From the NCBI GenBank assembly GCA_024343425.1, contig BRLC01000008.1:1-64000 (forward strand): 64,000 nt of DNA. Direction: 5' to 3'. Source of the stretch: Rhizobiaceae bacterium MnEN-MB40S. Lineage in GTDB: Bacteria > Pseudomonadota > Alphaproteobacteria > Rhizobiales > Rhizobiaceae. Within the stretch, counting starts at the first letter, position 1. Every line of letters starts with the position of its first letter. Below, piece by piece: positions 19,223-26,439 of this stretch. A model generated the notes under the pieces. It ran no database searches and was not told the DNA's origin. It worked only from the letters and a program-made list of their open reading frames with translations. The position numbers and the translations under genes were made by a program.

Positions 19223-19684
19223 TCAGTGCGGTGCATTTGTCTGTTGCATGGCGCGAAATATCGTCGGCTCGATGAAACCGCCTGCGCTGTCGATCGTAAC
19301 CGCATTGCCGCCGGCGACCGATTGCGCCGCGCGGCGTCCCTCATTCACATAACGCATAACCCGCCCGGCCTGTCGAGCGTCAACCATTGCGCCCATGCCG
19401 CTTTCCGGATCAAGCGGGTCGCCAGGCGCATAACGCGCCGTCTGCGCGACCATCAGGTCCACAAATCGCGGTTTCGGCGAGGAGTGGACATGAATCCTGG
19501 AGGCAGCCGAACAACCCTGTCCCTGATTGTAGAAGATGCCCGGGGCGGCCCGGCCGGCTGCGCGCTCCAGATCGGCGCAGTCCTCGAAGACCGGCGCCGG
19601 CGATTTGCCGCCCCACGTTTGCTGGTTCATTGGATGCGCCACCCGGAAAAACGCCAGAAAACTGCAGCGCTTTTGATTGCGCAC
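19223..19684 (-). pseudogene. Aldehyde dehydrogenase fragment (PuuC-like), both ends missing
   Basis: About 130 of roughly 490 residues survive. The fragment starts at GGKSPAPVFEDCADLERAA and includes the catalytic cysteine loop FYNQGQGCSAASR, then GDPLDPESGMGAMVD and GGFIEPTIF, where it breaks into an unrelated MQQTNAPH and a stop. The NAD-binding N-terminal half and the C-terminal oligomerisation part are absent, so it cannot be active. Family neighbours oxidise amino-aldehydes formed by amine oxidation or transamination. Its place just upstream of the PuuA-like gene suggests it was once the first gene of that operon. Confidence 0.88.
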
Positions 19685-19763
19685 GGGATGCTTGGATAAA
19701 AGCTTTTTATGTTGATTATCATGTTTTTATATGAAAATCTTTCTTTCACATTGTTCCTAATTA

Positions 19764-19780
19764 TGCGATCGTTGATCGCA
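19764..19780 (+). promoter_or_regulatory. Operator copy B, perfect inverted repeat
   Basis: TGCGATC-GTT-GATCGCA is a perfect 7-3-7 inverted repeat. It lies in the 205-bp gap between the divergent aldehyde dehydrogenase remnant (minus) and the MOSC gene (plus, 110 bp away), so it could control both directions. TATAGT at 19782-19787 may be a -10 element. It is the best-formed of the four copies. Confidence 0.78.
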
Positions 19781-19889
19781 CTATAGTTGGACAAATTCGG
19801 ACTGCCAAGTAGCCATCTGACGGATTTGCAGCGCAAAGCTGACCAATCTGTCAGATGACCGGGTCCGGACAGATGGAGGCCAGGGCGAC

Positions 19890-20756
19890 ATGGACGCCAC
19901 GCCAGTCAAAATTGCGAGCCTGCACGTCTATCCGCTGAAATCGGGCGCCGGCAACCGCGTCGAATCGGCGAGGCTGGAGCCCGAAGGCCTTGCCGGAGAT
20001 CGGCGAATGATGGCGATCGACGAGAACGGGAAGTGCATAACCGCGCGCAATATTCAGGCTCTGCTGACAATCGCCTGTGAACTGGACGGCGCCGTCGCGA
20101 CCTTCTCCGCGCCTGACTTCGGCTCCGTCGAAGTCGCAACGTCGAATTTGTCGCCGCTTGCATCCGGCGCCAATGTCTGGGGCGACGCCGTTGCGGCTCT
20201 GGACGGGGGCGAGGAAGTCGCGCAATGGCTGACCGCGATCCTCGGGCGACCATGCCGGCTTGCAGTCAAGGGCGCCGAGACCCATCGTCCGCTTTCGCTG
20301 AGAGATGGCGGCGTGGTCAGCTTTGCGGACACCGCGCCCCTGCTTCTGACCAATCAGGCCTCGCTGGATTTGCTGAACCAGCATCTCGACAGGCCGGTCG
20401 CTATGGCGCGGTTTCGCCCGAACATGGTCGTCGCGGGCGAAACCGCGTTCGAGGAAGACGGGTGGGAGAGAATCCGCGTTGGCGAAGTCGAGTTCGATGT
20501 TGCAGGCGCATGCGATCGCTGCATCATGGTGACCTTCGATCCCGAGACCGGCGCGACGCATCCGGATCGCGAGCCGCTTGCGACGCTCCGCCGTTTCCGG
20601 CGCGGCGAAAACGGCCGCATCTATTTCGGACAGTTCCTCATACCGCGCAACGAAGGACGCATCAGTTGCGACGACACCGTAGAGGTCCTGTCGCGCAAAA
20701 CGCCGATTTCCCTTCGCCCGAGTTCGCTCGACCCTGATCGACGCCTGCCGTTCTAG
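19890..20756 (+). CDS. MOSC-domain molybdenum protein, mARC/YcbX-like
   Basis: A 288-residue protein with the MOSC N-terminal beta barrel (IASLHVYPLKSGAG, residues 8-21; GLAGDRRMMAID) and a C-terminal MOSC domain. The segment ACDRCIMVTFDPETG (C208 and C211) followed by EPLATLRRFR closely parallels the eukaryotic mARC segment that holds the molybdenum-ligating cysteine, and GQFLIP matches mARC GQYF. mARC and YcbX enzymes use molybdenum cofactor to reduce N-hydroxylated compounds such as hydroxamic acids, hydroxylamines and amidoximes. Unlike YcbX there is no C-terminal 2Fe-2S domain, so a separate electron donor is needed. It sits 110 bp after operator B. N-hydroxyl reduction here is inferred from family and context. 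Confidence 0.88.
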   Translation: MDATPVKIASLHVYPLKSGAGNRVESARLEPEGLAGDRRMMAIDENGKCITARNIQALLTIACELDGAVATFSAPDFGSVEVATSNLSPLASGANVWGDAVAALDGGEEVAQWLTAILGRPCRLAVKGAETHRPLSLRDGGVVSFADTAPLLLTNQASLDLLNQHLDRPVAMARFRPNMVVAGETAFEEDGWERIRVGEVEFDVAGACDRCIMVTFDPETGATHPDREPLATLRRFRRGENGRIYFGQFLIPRNEGRISCDDTVEVLSRKTPISLRPSSLDPDRRLPF

Positions 20757-20788
20757 ACGCTCGGCGCACGAACAGACAATTTCCTGCA

Positions 20789-20818
20789 TTGAGAGTGGAG
20801 TTTTTTCAACTCTCTCAA
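20789..20818 (+). terminator. Hairpin after the MOSC gene
   Basis: TTGAGAG...AGTT pairs with AACTCTCTCAA across a TTTTC loop (11 pairs with a 3-nt bulge), 33 bp after the stop. The T-run is in the loop rather than after the stem, so it is a weak terminator candidate. Confidence 0.4.
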
Positions 20819-20937
20819 CAAAAATTCACGCCTTCCAAAAATCTAAAGAAGAATATTAAATGTTTGTTTTTTATAGATTTTCTGAAAATGCAATTCAACA
20901 ACTCCCATAAAACCCCAATAGAATCGCTTTTCAATTG

Positions 20938-20954
20938 TGCGATTTGCGATCGCA
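20938..20954 (+). promoter_or_regulatory. Operator copy C with overlapping promoter
   Basis: TGCGATT-TGC-GATCGCA has one mismatch between arms. A promoter fits it: TTGTGC (20935-20940) and TATAAC (20958-20963) with exactly 17 bp between, so the operator fills the spacer. Binding here would block RNA polymerase. It is 78 bp upstream of the first aminotransferase gene. Confidence 0.78.
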
Positions 20955-21031
20955 TTGTATAACGCGATGGAGAGAAAAGGCGCCAGCCTGGAAGTCACTT
21001 CCGTCTCTCATCAAGGAGGCCTGAAAGAAGA

Positions 21032-22462
21032 ATGAACACCATCGCGTCACAGACCGGCCTTTCCGAACAGGTTCCGGAATTGGCCGTCGCCGACAGGAAC
21101 AGTTTCTTTCATCCTTTCACGGCGATACGGGATCAGGAACAGGGCGGCGGCCTCGTCGTGGCGCGCGCCCGTGGTTCGCGCATCACTGATGTGAGCGGAC
21201 GGGAATATATCGACGGCGCCGCGGGGCTTTGGTGCGTCAATGTTGGGTATGGCCGCAGCGAGATCAGCAAGGCCATCGAAGCCCAGTCGCTCGAGTTGCC
21301 CTATTTTCACACCTTCAACGGCGTCAGCAACGAGCCCGGCATCCGGCTCTCCGAAAAACTTCTCGATCTGGCGCCGTCCTCCATGCGCCGCGTTTTCTAC
21401 GGCTCGTCCGGCTCCGACGCCAACGACTCCGCCGTGAAACTGCTTTGGAACTACAATATTCTGCGCGGCAAACCGGAAAAACGAAAAATCATATCGCGAA
21501 CCTACGCCTATCATGGCGTGTCCATCGCCGCGGGCAGCCTCACCGGCATTCCCGTCGTCCATCAGGATTTCGGTTTGCCGCTGGATTTCGCGCGCCACGT
21601 CTCCCGCCCGGACCTTTACCGCGACGCCCCCGAGCGCCAGTGTCACACCGAGGAAGCCTACTCGGCCTGGCTCGCGGAAGAGCTCGATCAGATGATCACT
21701 TCCGAGGGCGAAGACACAGTGGCTGGATTCGTGGCCGAACCCGTGATGGGCACGGGCGGCGTCCTGCCTCCGCCACGGGGCTATTTCGAGGCGATTTCCA
21801 GGGTGCTCGAAAAGCATGACGTTCGGCTTGTCGCCGACGAAGTGATCACCGGCTTCGGCCGCGTGGGCGCCTGGTTCGCCTCTCAACTCTACGACATAAA
21901 GCCGGACCTGATCCTGACTGCAAAGGGGCTGACCAGCGGTTATCTGCCCATGTCGGCCATTCTCGTCGGAGACCGCATCTGGTCGGTCATGGAAGACGCC
22001 GCCAGGGACGGCCGCGTTTTCGCGCACGGCTTTACCTATTCGGGACATCCAACCTGCGCCGCCGCCGCGCTCGCCAATCTGGCGATTATCGAGCGCGAAG
22101 GCCTCGTCGGCCGCGTCGCGGACATGGCGCGACCGTTCCACGACGCAATCGAGGCGCAGGTGGGCGATCACGACCTGGTGGGTGACATTCGCAGCGTCGG
22201 ATTGATGCTCGGCGTCGAATTCGTGGCAGACCGTCAGACCCGGGAGCCCTTGCCGACCGCTGCAAAAACTGCCGGGCGCATTGCGCTCGCCGCGCGCCGT
22301 CACGGCGCGCTTGTGCGCGCGCTTCCGAATTCCGATGTCATCGCCTTGTCTCCGCCGTTCATTATCACCGAGGAAGAAATCAGCGAACTTGCAAGCGCGC
22401 TTCGAAAGGCGATCGAGGACGTCGCGTCGGAATTGAAGGAGGAAGGAATGCTGCCGGCATGA
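21032..22462 (+). CDS. Class III aminotransferase (omega-amine/diamine type), first
   Basis: A 476-residue PLP enzyme. The phosphate-binding GSSGSDAND is near residues 131-139, the PLP-ring aspartate lies in VADEVITGFGR, and the Schiff-base Lys298 is in LTAKGLTSGYLPMS. Family members (SpuC, omega-amino acid:pyruvate transaminases) move terminal amino groups from diamines or omega-amino acids to pyruvate, giving an aldehyde and alanine. ATG at 21032 follows aaggagg. The next gene, for a siderophore-interacting flavoprotein, overlaps its stop by 4 bp, and a second enzyme of the same family (about the same length) follows. It is under operator C. The exact amine is unknown. Confidence 0.93.
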   Translation: MNTIASQTGLSEQVPELAVADRNSFFHPFTAIRDQEQGGGLVVARARGSRITDVSGREYIDGAAGLWCVNVGYGRSEISKAIEAQSLELPYFHTFNGVSNEPGIRLSEKLLDLAPSSMRRVFYGSSGSDANDSAVKLLWNYNILRGKPEKRKIISRTYAYHGVSIAAGSLTGIPVVHQDFGLPLDFARHVSRPDLYRDAPERQCHTEEAYSAWLAEELDQMITSEGEDTVAGFVAEPVMGTGGVLPPPRGYFEAISRVLEKHDVRLVADEVITGFGRVGAWFASQLYDIKPDLILTAKGLTSGYLPMSAILVGDRIWSVMEDAARDGRVFAHGFTYSGHPTCAAAALANLAIIEREGLVGRVADMARPFHDAIEAQVGDHDLVGDIRSVGLMLGVEFVADRQTREPLPTAAKTAGRIALAARRHGALVRALPNSDVIALSPPFIITEEEISELASALRKAIEDVASELKEEGMLPA

Positions 22463-23373
22463 GCGCGACAGCCTACAAGATCTTCGAGATCGAACTTCTC
22501 GGCAGAACCTTCCTGACGCCAAACATGGCGCGTCTGACCTTTGGCGGCGAGCAGGTCGCGGGGATGCGAACCGAAGCGCCCGATCAACGGGTCAAATTGT
22601 TCTTCCCCAGATCCGACGGCGCGCCGTCCGCAATTCCGGACCGTCCCGACTGGTACCGGATCTACAAATCCGCGCCGCCGGCGGAGCGCGCGCCGATGCG
22701 CACCTATACGATCCGCAAGCTTGACGCGGATGCTCGCAGACTGGTCATCGACTTCGTATTGCATGGCGAGACCGGCCCCGCCTCGCGGTGGGCTATCAAT
22801 GCGGAGCCCGGCGACAGGCTGCAGATTTCCGCGCCCAACAGGCTCTTTGACGGAAATTCCGGGGGCTTCGACTGGGATCCGCCTGCAGACATCGCCAATG
22901 TGCTGCTGATTGCTGACGAGACGGCCCTGCCGGCCGTCGCGGGAATTCTGGAGCAAATGTACGACCGCGGAAACACCCCCGCCACCCAGGCATTTATCGA
23001 GGTGCCGAGCGAGGACGATCGGCAGCAATTGCCAGACTGGCAGGGTCTGGAAGTCAACTGGCTAGCAAGAAACGGCCGCGCGGACGGCTATGGCGCCGGG
23101 ATGATCCGGTCGGCGCAAGCGGCTGTGATTCCGGAAACGGCCGTCACGGGCGGCGACGCGGATTCCGGTTGCGCAGACATCGACAGCCTGGATGTCGATC
23201 GCGACATCCTGTGGGACCGCGCAAGCGCGGCGGGCGACCAGTTCTACGGCTGGGTCGCGGGAGAGACCGCCGCCGTCAGCCAAATACGAAAACACTTCCT
23301 AAAGGACTTGCGGATCGACCGGAAACACCTGACCATGATGGGATACTGGCGCCATGGCAAACCGCATGTATGA
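22459..23373 (+). CDS. Siderophore-interacting protein (SIP) family FAD-dependent reductase
   Basis: A 304-residue flavoprotein of the SIP/ViuB/YqjH family. The FAD-binding motif RTYTIR is at residues 81-86, then DFVLHGETGPASRWA, LLIADETALPAV in the NAD(P)-binding-like domain, and the family end WVAGETAAVSQIRKHFL and GYWRHGKP. Known members reduce ferric siderophores in the cytoplasm with NADPH or NADH to release iron. Its ATG overlaps the stop of an aminotransferase gene by 4 bp and a second aminotransferase follows after 159 bp. This is an unusual home for an iron-release enzyme, which otherwise sits with siderophore transport genes. It could alternatively feed electrons to the MOSC protein; neither role is proven. 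Confidence 0.9.
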   Translation: MSATAYKIFEIELLGRTFLTPNMARLTFGGEQVAGMRTEAPDQRVKLFFPRSDGAPSAIPDRPDWYRIYKSAPPAERAPMRTYTIRKLDADARRLVIDFVLHGETGPASRWAINAEPGDRLQISAPNRLFDGNSGGFDWDPPADIANVLLIADETALPAVAGILEQMYDRGNTPATQAFIEVPSEDDRQQLPDWQGLEVNWLARNGRADGYGAGMIRSAQAAVIPETAVTGGDADSGCADIDSLDVDRDILWDRASAAGDQFYGWVAGETAAVSQIRKHFLKDLRIDRKHLTMMGYWRHGKPHV

Positions 23374-23532
23374 TGCCGTGCGAAACCGGCAGTCTGGCGC
23401 TTCGCCCTGGACAGTGTCGCCGTCACCCCGGACACGCCACACCGAATTGCTGCGCCTGTGCGCGCGCATCGGCTATTCCCCACCGCTCTTTCCGAACCAC
23501 AGCGGAAAGAGACATGAGGAAAGGATATTGAC

Positions 23533-24906
23533 ATGACTTATCAGAACTTTACGACCGGGCAGCTTCAGGCGCTCGACAACGCTCATCACCTGCACCCCTT
23601 CACCGATCACAAACAACTGCGCGGCGATGGCGCGCGCATGATCGTCAGGGCCGACGGCCCGTTTGTTTACGACAGCGAGGGCAACGAAATCCTCGACGGC
23701 ATGGCGGGCCTGTGGTGCGTGAACATCGGCTACGGTCGCGACGAACTCGCGAAAGCCGCCTATGAGCAATTGAAGGAGCTGCCTTATTACAATTCCTTCT
23801 TTCGCTGCACGACGCCGACGCCGGTGCTTCTGGCGGCGAAACTGGCGGAACTCGCGCCGGCGGGACTGGATCAGGTCTTCTACGGCTCATCGGGCTCGGA
23901 GGCCAACGACACGGCTGTGCGGCTGGTGCGTCATTTCTGGTCGCTTGAGGGCAAGCCCGAAAAGAACATCATCATCTCGCGAAACACCGCCTACCACGGC
24001 TCGTCCATCACTGGCGCCTCGCTCGGCGGCATGGCCGGCATGCACGGCCAGCTTCATGGCGCCGTGCCGAACATTGTTCATGTCATGCCGCCCTATTCCT
24101 ATGAATTCGCGCAGGCTGGCGAAAGCGACCACGACTTCGGAATACGGGCCGCCCGCGCAGTCGAAGAGGCAATCCTGGAAGCCGGAGCGGACAAGGTCGC
24201 GGCTTTCATCGGAGAGCCGGTCATGGGCGCCGGCGGCGTCAAGATCCCGCCGGCGAGCTACTGGCCGGAAATTCAGCGCATCTGCCGCAAATACGACGTG
24301 CTGCTGATGATCGATGAAGTGATCACAGGCTATGGCCGCACCGGCGCATGGTTCGCCTGCGAGACCTACGGTATCGAGGCCGATATGATCACGACCGCCA
24401 AGGCGCTGACCTCCGGCTATCAGCCGCTGTCGGCGCTGATGGTCGGCGAGCGCGTTTCCTCGACCCTGGTCGAAAAGGGCGGCGAGTTCTATCACGGCTA
24501 CACCTATTCCGGTCATCCGGTGTGTTGCGCCGTTGCGCTGGCCAACCTCGACATCATCGAGCGGGAAGGTCTCGTCAAACGCGTCGCCAGCGACACCGGC
24601 CCCTACTTCTCGAAGGTGCTCGCCGAAACGATCGGAAAACATGACATTGTCGGCGAAACCCGATCGGTAGGGCTGATGGGCGCGGTCGAACTGGCGCGCG
24701 GCAATGGCTCGCGCGAACGCTTCGATCCGGCTCAAGCCGCGGGCGATATCGTGCGCGACCATGCCGTCGCCAACGGCTTGATGGTGCGCTGCGTCGGCGA
24801 CACGATGATCTTCTCGCCGCCGCTGATCTGGAGCCGCGAGCATGTGGATATGGCTTGCGAGAGGTTGGGACAAGCCCTGGACAGCGCTGCAGCCAGGCTT
24901 GCGTGA
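23533..24906 (+). CDS. Class III aminotransferase (omega-amine/diamine type), second
   Basis: A 457-residue PLP enzyme related to the one at 21032 but clearly diverged, so the pair is not a recent duplication. GSSGSEANDTAVR lies near residue 118, the PLP-binding aspartate is in IDEVITGYGR, and the Schiff-base Lys290 is in TTAKALTSGYQPLS. Both keep the AGLWCVN(V/I)GYGR segment of omega-amino-acid:pyruvate transaminases. ATG at 23533 has a weak ggaaagg-type site upstream. Two such enzymes in one operon fit a substrate with two different terminal amines, or an amine and the omega-amino acid made from it. Confidence 0.93.
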   Translation: MTYQNFTTGQLQALDNAHHLHPFTDHKQLRGDGARMIVRADGPFVYDSEGNEILDGMAGLWCVNIGYGRDELAKAAYEQLKELPYYNSFFRCTTPTPVLLAAKLAELAPAGLDQVFYGSSGSEANDTAVRLVRHFWSLEGKPEKNIIISRNTAYHGSSITGASLGGMAGMHGQLHGAVPNIVHVMPPYSYEFAQAGESDHDFGIRAARAVEEAILEAGADKVAAFIGEPVMGAGGVKIPPASYWPEIQRICRKYDVLLMIDEVITGYGRTGAWFACETYGIEADMITTAKALTSGYQPLSALMVGERVSSTLVEKGGEFYHGYTYSGHPVCCAVALANLDIIEREGLVKRVASDTGPYFSKVLAETIGKHDIVGETRSVGLMGAVELARGNGSRERFDPAQAAGDIVRDHAVANGLMVRCVGDTMIFSPPLIWSREHVDMACERLGQALDSAAARLA

Positions 24907-24935
24907 ATGACGCAAGCTTTGTGAGCTCGAACTGA

Positions 24936-24966
24936 CTTCGGGCGCCGCCTCAGACAGCGCCCGAAG
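24936..24966 (+). terminator. Strong hairpin after the aminotransferase operon
   Basis: CTTCGGGCGC (24936-24945) and GCGCCCGAAG (24957-24966) form a perfect 10-bp stem with an 11-nt loop, 29 bp after the stop codon. No T-run follows, so it may stall or stabilise rather than terminate on its own. Confidence 0.55.
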
Positions 24967-25108
24967 CACACAACCGTCCCCCGGACTTGGAAAGTCACTT
25001 GAATTCGGCAGCAGTTTTTCATGACTGCCAAAGCAGTATTCCGACTGGATTCCCCATGAAAGGCAATAGCTAAGAATGAATTTGAGTGAAAATCTCAATA
25101 AATAATTG

Positions 25109-25125
25109 CGCGATCTGCGATCGCA
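25109..25125 (+). promoter_or_regulatory. Operator copy D
   Basis: CGCGATC-TGC-GATCGCA, with one mismatch between arms, 85 bp upstream of the NylB-like hydrolase start. TTGCGC at 25106-25111 could serve as a -35 element overlapping the left arm, as at copy A. The same arm order and spacer length as the other copies support one regulator. Confidence 0.75.
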
Positions 25126-25209
25126 TATTAGCTTGATGGAAACGGGGGCCGCCCAAAACGTGTCGTGTGCGGCAGCCAGGGCGCCTGGTCGGTGGGTGAA
25201 AGGGAATTC

Positions 25210-26361
25210 ATGCACTCCGAAACATTCGAACGCGCTGCAATCGACCTTTCAAACTGGCGTGACCTGCCCTGGTCGAGATGGTCCTTCCAGAACGTATCGG
25301 AGTTCGTTCCCTCGGCGCTGATCGCAAGCGCGCGCCGCAAGGAGACGCCAACGCGCGCACTTGGAAGTTTCGCGGAAATCGCCGTTGAAGGCGAGACCGG
25401 CGAAACCCTGCCCCTGCCCCGGTTTCTCGAGGAAAGTCACAGCAACGCTCTGGTCGTCATGCGCGGCGGCGACATCATCGCCGAATGGTACGCCGATCAT
25501 TGCGACCCGGCTCGCCCGCACATCATTTTCTCGATCTCAAAATCGGTGACCGGCCTCCTTGCCGGCATTCTCGAAAGCCGGGGAATGCTCTCATTCAGCG
25601 ATCCGGTGGTGACATACATTCCTGACGCAGAAGGGTCGGCCTATGGCGATCTTTCGCTTCAGGACCTTTTCAACATGACGGTCGCGGTCGACTTCGAGGA
25701 ACTCTATCTCGACCAGACCAGCGATTATGATCGCTATCGCCGCGCAATGCTGTGGAAACCGGAACGGCCGGATGACCCGACGCCGACGCTTCGCGAACTG
25801 GTGTGTTCGCTGCCGCGCGCAAAACATCCGCATGGCGGGCATCACGCCTATCGTTCACCCAACGCTGATATGGCAGGACTTGTCGTGGAGGCGGCTGCGG
25901 GAGAGCGCTACGCCGATTTTCTGTCGAAGGAGATCTGGAAGCCGATGGGCGCCTTCACCGACGCGTTCATAACGGTCGACCGCGCCGGCAATCCTCGCTC
26001 CTCCGGCGGCATATCCATGACGGCGCGCGATCTGGCGCGTCTGGGCGAACTCGTGCGGATTGGCGGCGGAGCCATCATACCGGCGTCGTTTATCGAACAA
26101 TTGTGGGCCGGCGGTGACCGTGGGGTCTGGGCTTCCGGTGAGCAGGGACTGCTGTTTCCGGGCGGCAGCTACCGCAACTACTGGTACGAAACAGGAACCG
26201 GGGCGCTCGCCGGCCTGGGCATTCATGGCCAGAGCCTCTGGATCGACCGGCAATCCGAAACGGTGATTGTCCGTCAATCATCGGAGCCTGCTCCGGTCAA
26301 TGACGATCTCGATCAGTTGGTGATCGCGATGCTGAAAGCCATATCGGCGCACATTCCCTGA
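25210..26361 (+). CDS. NylB-like serine hydrolase (class C beta-lactamase fold)
   Basis: A 383-residue cytoplasmic serine hydrolase. The catalytic Ser108-I-S-Lys111 (SxxK) and Tyr214 (YRSPN) match NylB, the 6-aminohexanoate-dimer amidase, in both spacing and order (Ser112, Lys115, Tyr215 there). Other matching segments are SRWSFQNVSEFVPSA, SGGISMTARDLARLG and GLGIHGQSLWID. NylB and relatives hydrolyse amide or ester bonds in linear omega-amino-acid oligomers. ATG at 25210 has aaaggg 5 nt upstream; a GTG at 25165 has none. It is under operator D and 78 bp before the solute-binding protein gene. Esterase activity is the main alternative, since this family includes EstB-type enzymes. Confidence 0.87.
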   Translation: MHSETFERAAIDLSNWRDLPWSRWSFQNVSEFVPSALIASARRKETPTRALGSFAEIAVEGETGETLPLPRFLEESHSNALVVMRGGDIIAEWYADHCDPARPHIIFSISKSVTGLLAGILESRGMLSFSDPVVTYIPDAEGSAYGDLSLQDLFNMTVAVDFEELYLDQTSDYDRYRRAMLWKPERPDDPTPTLRELVCSLPRAKHPHGGHHAYRSPNADMAGLVVEAAAGERYADFLSKEIWKPMGAFTDAFITVDRAGNPRSSGGISMTARDLARLGELVRIGGGAIIPASFIEQLWAGGDRGVWASGEQGLLFPGGSYRNYWYETGTGALAGLGIHGQSLWIDRQSETVIVRQSSEPAPVNDDLDQLVIAMLKAISAHIP

Positions 26362-26439
26362 ACAACAGAAGGATGACGACACGCAGAACACGCTAATCAC
26401 GGAAAGAATATTCCCTAATCAAAAGAGGATGGAACAAAG

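Noticed and set aside
23354..23536. 60-codon frame between the SIP and second aminotransferase genes
   Set aside because: No family resemblance, overlaps the SIP stop, and lacks a convincing ribosome binding site.
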